Source: Lingula anatina (Eukaryota > Brachiopoda > Lingulata > Lingulida > Lingulidae). From it: DNA of 64,000 nt. The stretch spans positions 481,237 to 545,236 of the forward strand of contig NW_019775413.1 in assembly GCF_001039355.2 (NCBI RefSeq), read 5' to 3'. The position numbers were made by a program, and so were the translations under genes. The notes beneath the pieces are model-generated. The model was not told the DNA's origin, ran no database searches, and saw nothing but the letters and a program-made list of their open reading frames with translations. Positions 23,451 through 35,000 of the stretch are shown in pieces; the stretch's first letter is position 1; each line of letters starts with the position of its first letter.

Positions 23451-26400
23451 AGCCAGAGGGACGTTCGATGACACCTTTACAATGCACATGGAAGAAAGCG
23501 TATCACTTGTTATTTGACAGATTATTAACCATAAACAGTTTTTATCTAAGTCCTACCCCATGTCACCTAGAGAATTGTTCATACAAATGGTGCGATATTT
23601 ATGTCACCAGATTTGGCTTTTTGTTCATTGAACAAAACATTCCGTTAAACGGGAGACAGATTACCACGGAATGCCTTTTCAAAGCGTCTAACACGAAAAA
23701 AAACGAAGCAAACCTTCGTATTTTCATATCTCCTCGATCTATACAAACCCAATTAATGGAACTTGACAAAAGTAGCAATAAAAGGCAAACACAAAAATGT
23801 TGTTTGAAATTTGGCCGATGAAGGCCGCATTTATTGTAATGCCCCTCTGATATAAAAATGATGTAGATTAGCAGTTAACATTGAATAATGTTTAGTAATA
23901 CCATTTACGTAGTTCTTATTACATTAGTGTATAATTTACAAAAAAATACCACATATTTCAATTTGTGGGGTTGCAAAGAGGTACCTGTCTTTCTCGCTAA
24001 CTGGCTATTAACTCTTCCATACATTCTACCTTTGACTCAATGGCAGTATACCAGTAGCATGCTACACCTCCGACGAGTGACTAGAACATTGGTTGAAAGC
24101 ACTAATAAAAGTAGTATTTACTACAAATTCAACGATCCATATTAATAAAAACCCTGCATATTTGGGTAAAGATGTTCTATACACATGCCATGGTGTAAGT
24201 TATCTCCCTTTTCTTTTCCCTATACAGGTTATCTTTCCCCTTACTGTTCAGTGGGCCATTACATATTTCTACGTGGCACTCAGTATTGATCGACGACTGT
24301 CGAAGTTATAGAATTATTGGTTACTAGGTAACCTGTAACAAGTTTAAGCACCTAAACAATCCCCTTGAACATCTCCTAACCCATGCAAATCTTGACACTA
24401 GTTCGTTTTAATCAGATAGAATTATCGTCAGGTTTCTGACATTTATTTCACGTTGTGACGCCAGTATGAGAATTTCTCTGTAAACCTATGTTTAATTTTT
24501 TCTAGGGTTTTATTATTTCATTACCTTTTCTTTGCTTGCTCCCCCCCTCTATATTTTGTTAGTCATATGTTTGTTTGTTATGAAAAGAGGTAAAATGTAT
24601 AAGGGAATACAAGCAGTAACATCTAGGATCGCCGTTGACAACTCTGGTTTTCTCTGAGCCAAGTTTGAAAAGGCACATCTCACTGAATACTAAGATTCTT
24701 CCTGTTGCACAGTTGTCCCAGCCTTGTACAGTTGTAACCCAATCCACTTGTGCGTAATTACCACGGGGTAGTTTATAAATAAATTCGCATAGCCGCAAGA
24801 CCCTGAACTGTGTATGATTTCCTAGACGCATATGGATGATAATTTTATGGAGATTAGGCAATGTAGTGCAGTGTCATGATTACAAATCCCAAGCTAGAAG
24901 ATCTAAAAAAATCAATTAAAGCACTGGCTAACTGGGTAACTTGTTAAATGATTCATGCCACTCTCCATGCCTGGTCTCTTAAGTAACATATACATTTTTA
25001 AAACGATGATAATCTTATCACAGTTTTTGTTATTCCATATTGCAATTAAAATTAAATAAGATCAAATTTAAAAATACTCAAGGTCAGCCAGGAAAACGGA
25101 CCTCCCCATCATTCAGCAAAAATTTAATCAGGAGTGTTGAAATGTAGAAACAGCGGTAAAATGTGTCTAAATAAGACAATCTGCCTGATCTTAACTGCCA
25201 AATAAGATTTAGCTACTTCTACAAGATCTTATTTTAACTAAATGGTCTGAGATGCTTCCTATCAGAAACGTGAGAGATCTTGATTTTTTTTTCAGTAATC
25301 CGAGTGCCATGTAACTATGCTAAAAGCATGTCCATTCTCTTGAAGCAAGGAACTTACTTAAATAATCAATGGTGAGAAAAGTGTTTCCTCGTTGAACGGC
25401 TGAACACATACAACTTCGGTCGTTCCACGGGGTAGCACTTTTCTTGGCATTAGTGACTTAGCAATCCAACATTCTGTCTTCAACCTCACTCGTCCAATAA
25501 TTTAACTGCCGGATTAATATTGTATTGTATTGATTGATCACAGGAAAAGAATGTAAGGAAGTGCCTTTTGTATTGTAAAAGACATTTTAAATTCAATTGA
25601 TCTATGTTCAAAATAGCGTTTGCGTTTATTTTGTTTGGATCAAATATATAATGGGACCAAGACGAGATGAGTATCTCAATTTCATTATCCTGCTCTACAA
25701 CCACCACTTCTATATCTGTAACATGCCACATACCCTGACCTAGGAAAACCCCCAGTGCCATACTTAAATCTTCCTACGCTTACTTAGACAGGAGTCTCAA
25801 TTATCTACTCAAAAGCATTTATATAGTCTATTATCACCTGATGATTGATTTCTAGGACATGCACATACCTTGATTTTCACCACTCGAAAGAGATAATTGT
25901 ATTTAAGAGAACCATAAAAGAGCTTTTAACGAGACATGTAGGGTAACTGATGACAAAGTTCTGTAACAATTCGGTAATCACTTCGATGAAAAAAATGCAT
26001 TTGGCTTTTACTGAGTGAGTGTTTTTGTTCGTTTCAGCTTATTGTTGTAACTCATGCCAAATATGGCCCTATCTGATATATGTGTCATTTGCCTTTGATG
26101 AAAATTCCTAAATTTTATCTGTATTTGAACAACATTGTTTTCAAAACGGCAAATAACATTTTCTGTCGATAATGCGAGTTGAAAAACATTGTTCGGAACA
26201 CCTAATGTCTTATAATTCTAGATGGAGAACACTGTTCGGAATGCTTACTTCATTCCAGTAACACTAAACAGTGTCATACCGTGTTTACTTTTTAAAACTC
26301 CCATTTGGTTTAAATTCCTTGAGGTCTAACCTTGTATAAGCTAGCTACAATGGACCAGTGTGAATATACAAAAAAGATATGAGGTGTATAACATATCCTG

Positions 26401-26520
26401 ATGGATAATATAAAGGATTCGTTTTGAAATTCACGTCCGTGCACTTAAAAGTACACAGTGTGAATTTTCATTTATATACTGATCGAAAAAAGAAAAGCTT
26501 GTTTTGTTCTGTCTAAGGTT
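23451..26520. other. Intergenic stretch, nothing recognised
   Basis: AT-rich sequence between two transposase remnants; several chance frames of 70-117 codons without domain similarity. Confidence 0.4.
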
Positions 26521-26860
26521 TTATGAGTCACCCTTCTCCATCTTTCAACCAGTGCAGCTCTACGCTCTATGACATTGGTAGGCAGTGGCTGGTGGTAATG
26601 AAGTCGTTCGTCAGTTCTTCCCATTCATTTTCAATGGGAGACAAGTTTGGTCTAAAGAAAAGTTTGATGCTGCTCCTCCTGTATGTACGCCTGTGCTATC
26701 CTGGCCGTATGGGAACGGACGTTTGGTGTGGATGCATGAATGGCACAATCACCACGAGTTCTGTCTGGAAATTGTCACTTATGCCCGCCAAAACCTTAAC
26801 ACTGTGCCGACGACAATGACCAGAGGCACGGCCACTGTCCAGATCTGACAGCGTGAAATG
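26521..26860 (-). pseudogene. Decayed Tc1/mariner transposase C-terminal part
   Basis: On the minus strand the frames give, in order, AGISDNFQTELVVI, PHTARIAQAYIQEEQHQTFL and, in a shifted frame, PNLSPIENEWEEL. These are the Tc1-like motifs WGGIS...TELVVI, DNARPHTA and SPDLSPIENxWD, the last containing the third acidic residue. Frameshifts and a stop separate them, and the N-terminal DNA-binding part was not found. It is a remnant; the plus-strand frames here are shadows. Confidence 0.85.
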
Positions 26861-29498
26861 ATGTCAGCATGGATCTCAGTCTTCTAAACTAGGTTTTCTG
26901 ATACAAGTGTCCACTAGCATTGATAGTGGACAACTGAATTATGCAAGACTTTTGTCCCAATTTGTGAGTTGTCTGAATATTTAAAACTAGCGATATTGCC
27001 TGGAATCACTCAATTGTATTAGTACTCTACTGCAGGACTGAGGTTGTGTTCTGTCATTAAATACAGTGACCATACAAACACGTGCATATTTTGGCATTTT
27101 GAAGCACTGTGGTCGATACGAAAACTTGCGTTTCTTCTTTTTGGGCTAGTATATATACATTGAAATTATTAGGAATAAATACAAACAAAAACACAAAGAT
27201 AAATTATCATCGGCTATAGAATAGGCCATTAGGATAAATGAACATTTCAACTTTACATTAAAACCACAGGAAACGAAGCTTCTGCAAGTTCAGGTTCTCT
27301 TTGTACCTTTACCATATCTGAGGTTTAAAATTCCTTTTTTGAACATACGATGTATTTTATCTCGTAAAGTCTTTAGATCAATTCGTTAACATAGTGAAGG
27401 CTTTTAAATGAACAAGTGGTTTTACGATTCATACCACAATGAATATTCGTACCTACTGCTTCTTGCAAAATCCTTTTATGCGTTTACTGGGGCGACAATT
27501 GCTGTAGGTGTTCTCGTTATTTTGACTTTTTCAAGTACATGCATGCAAACCCTCTAGCTGCCATACATGCAAGTGCAAGTAGAGAAATTGCTTTTCTGTA
27601 TAAAAGGACTAAAATTGCCTTGCTGTCACAGGTATAAAGCATGATCATAAAATGAAGACGACACTTCAATGCACATCATGCGACCCACTTTCAGCCTAAT
27701 CAAATCAAAATAGTGGTTGCTTATTTCAATGAGACTTAAACAAACAAAAAATTCTCCAATGCAATGCGTCCTACGCTGCTTAATTTATGACAAAATGTTA
27801 ACATTGCAGAACTTAAATTTTATTCACTCAAACAAGAAAAGACTACTACACCATGCATTTACATATCAAACCAAATAACAAAGCTTTGAATGCTACATTA
27901 TACTAAGGGCCTCTCTAAACGAATTTCATCTTAATTGTCAAAATGTTTCAAGAGAACCGATTTTGAAATAAAATTTAAATATGTATGTTTGATGCCCCAA
28001 TGCAAACCAGAGAATCTCTGTTATAAACAACATTGGCCATGGTGTTGATGTAAAAGATAACTAGTTTTGGGCATCACATGTAAACCCCTCGCACATTTAT
28101 CACTTTGTTAATGCAAGTATTACACTGACTATGGGCAGGAAGGGGGGGGGAGAAAGTGAAATATTTTTTTTTCTTCAGTACCTTGTTTTAAGTGAACAAA
28201 TAAGTATATAACAATGATTGCACAACACAAATGAAAATAATGAGAGTAAACTGCTCTGGTAGCTTGCTTATCATGCCTAGACTAGTCTTATAACTGCAAA
28301 TATTTCAACAAGAGGTTGTGCATAGACATCTTGAATCTGCAAATTTTCAAACATTAAAAAACAACATGAATATAAAATGTATTTGCCATACTACTTACAT
28401 AGTGCTACTCCCTACTAGCTTTCTAACACATAAAAATAGTAGGCAGATCAATTCATAAGTAGTGTGCTAAGCTTAATATCATGAACATAACAGATATGGC
28501 CCATCATGTGGGGGTACTCGAGTTGAATGTGGTAAAAGACTTACATGTACGTGTATACAAGTTTCTATGTGCATTTCTGTGCTTGTGCTTACATCCAAAC
28601 ATCAACAGTTTTAATTCTTTTCAACAAAACTTGTTTCTCAGTCAGAGATACCATCACCATTCCCATGGTTCATTAATTAGAATGAATACCACTCAAGTTA
28701 CTGTTTTACAATCTCAGAACATATTAATTGGCAAATACATTAGCACATCTTACATTAGACTACATTATAAACCTTCATGCCACTGTACGTGTTCCTAAAA
28801 ACCTCAGTCTTAGTTACTTAATATTTTCTTTTGATAATGGATTTTTCAATGACATTCTCTAAATTTGCTGAACATACTGGTTACGGGTGACAACTGTATA
28901 ACTTATTAAGTCAGTGCGGTAAGCTGAAAATAATCCGTCTCTCAAAATGTTCTGCATGTGAACAAAATTATGAAATATTTTAAAATCATAAAATAGAGGG
29001 CAAATTAGTTTCGATAGTTTCCATTGTTTTATCCTTATTAAGCATCAGCTGTACCTGCATCAACATCTTTTTTCCATCTTTATATGGCACATAAATATGT
29101 ACCCCGAGTCCTCCTCACAATTCTATAGACTCCCCTTCCACTTACACCTACTGATGCAATTTAATTTAAAATAAGAGAAAAAGAAAGATCTCAATCTAGT
29201 GTATTTTCCAATTATAAATCATTTTTTCAAAACACTACCACTTCTATAAATACTTGATTAATATATATTGCATCTGTCTAGCACCCACTTAGGAAAATGC
29301 TGCTGGGCCCTAGTACAAAACATAAGTATTGATAAATCTCACTAAAAGCAAGTTGGTCAAAGCTTGACCAGCATCTTTTATGATCAGACCAACATCTTTT
29401 TTAATCATATCTGTGAATTAAATTAAAGTTCAGTACACAGTACAACTCCCCACGTTAAATAATCCTTAGATAGCAAATCACAGGTACATATCTGTCCA
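26861..29498. other. Intergenic sequence and probable UBE2L3 3' UTR
   Basis: No gene seen. The right-hand part lies just after the UBE2L3 stop codon on the minus strand and probably contains its 3' UTR; I could not fix the poly(A) site with confidence. Confidence 0.4.
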
Positions 29499-31847
29499 CT
29501 ATTTATCTACAGGTCTCTTCTCGCTGTTCTTTCTTGTAAATTCTTCTGCATTTTTTAAAAATTTCTTTTTGTCTTTTGTGTATTCTTCTGCTACATCAGC
29601 TCTAAGAGGATGTTCTGGTTCAGGGGTATTTACTAATGCCACTAGGGCTTGAATAACTGGAAAAATATACACATCATAATACACAATTTCTTCTATAACA
29701 TATCAATGGGGTTTGCTCAATTTTAGATTTAAGTTATTTCCATTAAGACTGAGAAAACAAGGGAATAGATCCAAATTCTGCTTACAGCATAATATTACAG
29801 GTTCTTCAAGAAGTCTGTATATGACATGTTTAAATTTAATTTTTAATTTGATTTCTTTAATCTTTAGAAGAAAGCACATATTTGTAAATCATTAACATAA
29901 CAAGTGAGTTCACGTAACAGAGTACATATAATATGATGACTCCTGGTAACACTGTAAGAGTTAATACTATGCAGTGAACAAACAAAAAGATCTGAATCAA
30001 TCATTACCCAGAATTAACATTAATAGCACATTGTTTATATCAAATTACAATTACATTACCAAACATCCTCTCATACTGACCTTGATCTGTCTTTGTGGCA
30101 GGTTTCCAGTTTTCTGCACTTATTATAGGAAGGCATACCTGCCCCTTTTCATCTATATTTGGATGGTAGATTTTGGTCTTAAACGTCACTTTGGGAGGTT
30201 TGAAAGGATACTCTGCAGGAAAATCAATCGTAATACGGAATGCACCTTTGTCGTATGGAACACTTTCCTGAAAAATTTTAAAAATCCTCTTTGATTGTCA
30301 AACTGCCTGCATTGGAGCTATGTAATATGAGTTAACAGAAATATATTGTAATTGAAGAAAATAGGACATATCTAATTATTTAACTTGTAAATAGAAGATG
30401 AACAATGAACCCAATTGTACTACATGGAGAAAACGTCACAGACACAGAAAAGGGGCATGAGTGCACCATTGCCTTGGGAATGACAAACCAGGGGTACGGT
30501 AATCTTAAGATTTGTGTTGTTTTGTATACATCTGGATCAGTTTCTATGCTGGTGACCACCACAGCCCAGTTTTCACAGCGGTTCTGGATGATCCTACATA
30601 TGCAAGCACGAAACAGCTGATATCAAAATAATATCTGCTTCTTTATAATATAATTTATACTTTTTCATACATACCGGTACGATTAGTCCTTGCCATTGTA
30701 ACATATTTTTCTCGTCAACAATGATATCTCTAAAACATGACAGTCCTGCTTTGCGCAAGTCTGTCAGCTCCTAAGAAGATAAAGATAGAGATAATAAGGC
30801 ATAAATCTATCAGAAATAGTAAAAGCTGGCTCAAATACTATTCTATCATATAATAGCTTACATATGTAATATCACAACATTACTCTATTAAGTCACGGTT
30901 CCACTCTAAAGAGGCTGAATAATTACTTGTGTAAGGTAATTAATCAATTTAAAATATTGCACATGCCCTCAGTTTACCCCTCACCCCAGAAAGTGTGACA
31001 TCTTCCATTGTCACATCTGCAGTCTGAGTTTTCTGTCTCTTGCAGTGTATTTTAGTGTTTTCACGAGAGAGTAAACACAGGGATGAGACTGCCATTTAGT
31101 GAAAAAGTTGGAAAATATATTATGGGGTCCAGGGGGATGCCCAGGCCAATTATATTTTTGGCTCCCAAAGAGGCAGAAATCTGCCAATAGTACGACACTG
31201 CACATGCTTGAAACTGCCATAAAGTTAGTGGTTATACTTACAAACATGTTTATTGTGAAAAAAGGGGTGTACTAAAAATCTTAAGCTCATACTGCAGATG
31301 GTCACATGTTTATTTCAATTCTAGAATGTGCTAATGGATATATTAGTTTACAAATAACAGTCAAGCCGTACATATTTACAAGTCCGGCTGATGACACTGG
31401 GTTTTCCCAAATGTCATATTAAAATATCACATATGACGACATTTTTGTTTCGATTTTTAAAAATTACTCCATTTACAATAATTTTTGTTGGAGACAAAGT
31501 CTACGAGTATCAAATGCCATTCACTCATCAGTAACCAAGTTGAGGAAATCGATAATAAAAAAACATTCTACATTCCAGTAACAGGCAGAATTGTTTTTCT
31601 GCAACATAAAGTGATAGAAAAGAAGAAAGGACGAGGTATCGACCGGCAACGGGTGAAAAACAAACCGATAGCAACAACTGTCAACAAAATGCCTTTTTCT
31701 CAAACACGACCTTTTCTCGAAAAGATCAAGAACAAAGACTAATCTAACAGCTTGATCTGAATACTATTCTACCAGAGAATATTTCTACATATTCACTTCA
31801 AACACGCATTATAAAATCACCTTTTGCAACCTCCTGGTCGCTGCCAT
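29499..31847 (-). CDS. UBE2L3: Ubiquitin-conjugating enzyme E2 L3 (UbcH7 type)
   Basis: Four coding exons on the minus strand: 31847-31821, 30770-30675, 30267-30081 and 29656-29499, all with GT-AG borders and matching phases. Together they make 155 residues plus stop, close to the family's usual length. The product takes activated ubiquitin from E1 as a thioester and passes it to HECT or RBR ligases in cytosol and nucleus. The UBC fold is complete: start [18 protein letters not shown], the core [18 protein letters not shown], and the active-site loop GQVCLP with the acceptor cysteine at residue 86, the position it has in the human protein. The C-terminal helices are present ([11 protein letters not shown], ending EKRPVDK). 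WKPATKTDQ follows the active site, as in the L3 class. The start ATG lies in CAAGATGGC, which also matches a YY1 site. A divergent gene starts about 0.2 kb upstream. Nothing is broken. Confidence 0.96.
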
Positions 31848-32054
31848 CTTGAAATTCAGTCACGTGATACAACCTTCAAGCGCCCTCTATTCGAAACGAA
31901 CCCGGAAGTGTCATTGTGACCATGACATGACATGACCATGACATTGGATATTTGCGGCTGATCATAAGTGATCGAGATGATTGTGCGAGTACGTTTGAGT
32001 GTTTTATGCACGCATTTTAGTGTTTACTTGTTTGATCATGGATGACAACGGTAG
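31848..32054. promoter_or_regulatory. Bidirectional promoter, UBE2L3 / ApaH-like gene
   Basis: The interval between the two start codons is 207 bp. It contains TCACGTGA (E-box/USF-like, 31860-31867) and CCCGGAAGTG (ETS-like, 31901-31910), with a YY1-like AAGATGGC over the UBE2L3 start codon. A short GACATGACATGAC repeat lies near 31920. No TATA box is obvious. Divergent housekeeping pairs with this motif set are common; transcription itself is inferred. Confidence 0.65.
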
Positions 32055-35000
32055 ATGGCTGTTTTGCAATTAAAGGTAAGTGTATGCTTCATGATCATCA
32101 GCATTATTGTCATGATTAGGTTGAGAGGGGCCTACCAAACCTTATTAGTCATGTCAGTCCGACGTCATAGTCTCATTCTATGGTTTAAGTATACTGTAAT
32201 GTCTTTATTTATTGTAAAAGAAGAGTGAAACAGTTTCTCAGTGAGAACATGCACCAGTTATTTCGATTCAATACTTTCGCAGGACACTAAATAAAAAGAC
32301 CAATTATTTTTCCTTGTACAGTACATTTTACTGTACAACTGTACGTGTGTAGGCACTAAATATATTAACTATGTAAATTTTATCGGGAGGCCAAAGGGAC
32401 AATTTTTAGTAGAAAAAATTTAAAATGTGATTAAAAAGGACGAAATAAGGGACAATAGCGTAATTTTTTTTTCTTCAATTATTTATTATCTTTCATAAGC
32501 ATAAATTATTTTAAGTAGTATTTCAAAAGGATACTTTAATACCAGTATATGTGTCTAGGGGTCGCATGTAGTCTGCTGAACAAATTTTGTTCGTTTTCGT
32601 GTGAATATAAAATGAAAACATATACAGATTCAAAATTCAGGGCTTGTACACAAAAATTTATACCAGTACATGTACATGTAATGAATACTGGTCTAAAAAT
32701 AGCTCAGAATAATTTATAAGTGAAGAATGCATCAAAGTGTAAAATTTCCTATTATTTTAGGACCCTGCCTAGAGTGTCCCCAAGGTGAATCATTCTAATT
32801 ACTTAACAGTAGTAACCAGACACAGACACTCAAAATATGCACAATAGTGTGAATAAGTTATCACAAGAGAATAATATTAAATGGAAATGTGTCTTTTTGA
32901 AAAACCCTCCATTTAATTTGCTTTATTTTGTTATCCCCACACTTTTGAGACAAAAGACTAGGATCATGTTATCCCAACATCCATGAATCTGTGCATCAGT
33001 GGGTAAGTAATTTCTGTTTCTGGCGTTAGGAAGTTGATATTGAGAGACCTAGGCTATCATCAGGGATGTGCATGGCCATTGGGCTCTTCAGAATTGTAGT
33101 TCACCTGGGGCTTGGGCTGTCCCTGGGGTGGTTGATTCTATTTTTTTTCACATTGTAATTTTTGGTATTTTAGCCTAGACCATTATATAGAGTGAAGAAT
33201 TTCACACTTTGGGTATTGAGAGACCTATCATTAAGGATATTCATGGGCATTTCCGAATTTTAGTACAACTGGGGGTTGGGCTGTTCCTGGGGTGTGGTTG
33301 ATTATTCTAAATCCTTTATGTATTTATATTTCTGCTAACTCCTCCTAGATAATAAGATCCAAGAAGTTAAAACTAAAAGGTGATTGAGAGACCTATCATA
33401 TGAGATCTGTATAGACTCCTTGGAATTTTAGTGCAATAGGGGGTTAGGCTGTTCCTAGGGCATGGTTGATTATTCTAAATCCTTTTTGTATTGTAATTTC
33501 TTCTTTCTCCTTCTAGACCATGAAAGTGAGAAAGTTCATGCCTATCATCACAGGTGTACATCATACATGTGCCCTTGGATGATTCTTATTATGGGGTCCG
33601 CCATATAGATAAACGTCCCAATAAAATATTCGTCCCGATAGATACGTCTCTATACATACATGTCTCAATAGATTTACGTCTCGTTAAATTTACGTTCCGA
33701 TAGATCCACCAACAGATTCCTATAAACCCATGTATCTTTAGATCCAGGTACCGCTAGATCCATCTATCTGACATTGTAATCGGCTAAAAGACCGATAACA
33801 ACTTGTGATACAGGTATGAGGCTTTCGAGTGATACTGAGTAGTCTGGCTGCGAATACTGATCCACTTAGTGATCTGACTTAATTACAACCTGATATTTAT
33901 TATTTATTCATTTATTTATGTATTTATATATTTATTAGGTGTTCAAACAAGACATACATGTACGTTCGCGTCTACACGTCTATCACACTCTAAAGTTCGG
34001 GAACGCGTCGTAAACATGAAACAGAACACATTTTAAGTGTGCAAATATTACATTTTGAGAACGCTTTAAATAGTGTTCTGGCACCAGAACACTGAGTGTT
34101 GTGAAATATAGAACACATTTTTATGTTCTTTTATTGTTTTGTTTTGTTTAGAACACGTGCATTTACATGTAAATTCAGAACACTTTTTACGTGTTCGAAT
34201 GTTACATTTTGAGAACGCATTAAAAAGTGTTCTGACGCTAGAACAGTAAGCGTTGTGAAATATAGAACACATTTTTGTTCTTTTTATGTTCTTTCACTGA
34301 GTATTGTGTGAAAACGATCTAGTAGAATAATTTATTGCTGAAAGGATTAATATGTGTACTGTCATTTTAAAGAAGTGCATTTTATGTACTGAGTAGTATA
34401 CCAACCATTTTGAGCAAAAGCATACCTGTAATGGATCTATCGGTATTTGGATCTCAAAATACGTGGATCTATAGGTATGTGGATTTAAAGGACGTGGGTT
34501 TATGAGGACATCGTATCTATAGGAACGCAAATATATAGGACAGCAGTAAAAAATGGGATCTATCGGTATTTAAATCTAAAAAGACGTTTTTTCAGTTTTT
34601 CTTTTATGTATCTATCGGTAACGGGAGTATAGGGACGTGTAATATTTTGGGACTAAATTTTATCCGTACGTACTCCTTATTATTTTACACATTGTACTAG
34701 TAATTTCTGCTATCTCCTCCAAGACCATAAGAGTAAGGAAGTTGAAACTTAGGGTAATGATTAACCTATCATCAGGGATGCGCATGGGCACTTATGAATT
34801 TTTTGTGTGCTTTTGGGTAGGGCTGTCCTTGGGGGTGGATGATTTTAATATTCTAAATTGTAACTTCAGGTATCTCCTCCTAGGTCATTAGAGTTACAAA
34901 GTTAAAAATTGTCTGGGATTGATAGACTTATTATCAAGGATGTGGATGGGCCAGTCATAATTTATGTGCTTGGGGGGGGGGGGTGCCTCTGGGGGGTAGG

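Larger units (their letters stand above)
33040..34985. repeat. Diverged tandem array, units of about 130-180 bp
   Basis: At least five to six units. Each has a phrase like TTGAGAGACCTATCAT (starts near 33040, 33216, 33384), then AGGGATGTGCATGGGC, a GGGGTTGGGCTGTTCCTGGG phrase, a TTGATTATTCTAAATCC phrase, and a pyrimidine-rich stretch with CTCCTCCTAG. Later units resume near 34690, 34765 and 34929 after the inserted element. Intronic and non-coding. Confidence 0.85.

Noticed and set aside
26523-26848. Two overlapping plus-strand frames of 87-98 codons
   Set aside because: They are antisense to the decayed Tc1 transposase, whose motifs read on the minus strand.
34073-34092. Palindrome GTGTTCTGGCACCAGAACAC as a steroid-receptor response element
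   Set aside because: The half-sites resemble TGTTCT/AGAACA, but it is one of several such inverted pairs inside a transposon and spacing differs from the 3-base receptor consensus.
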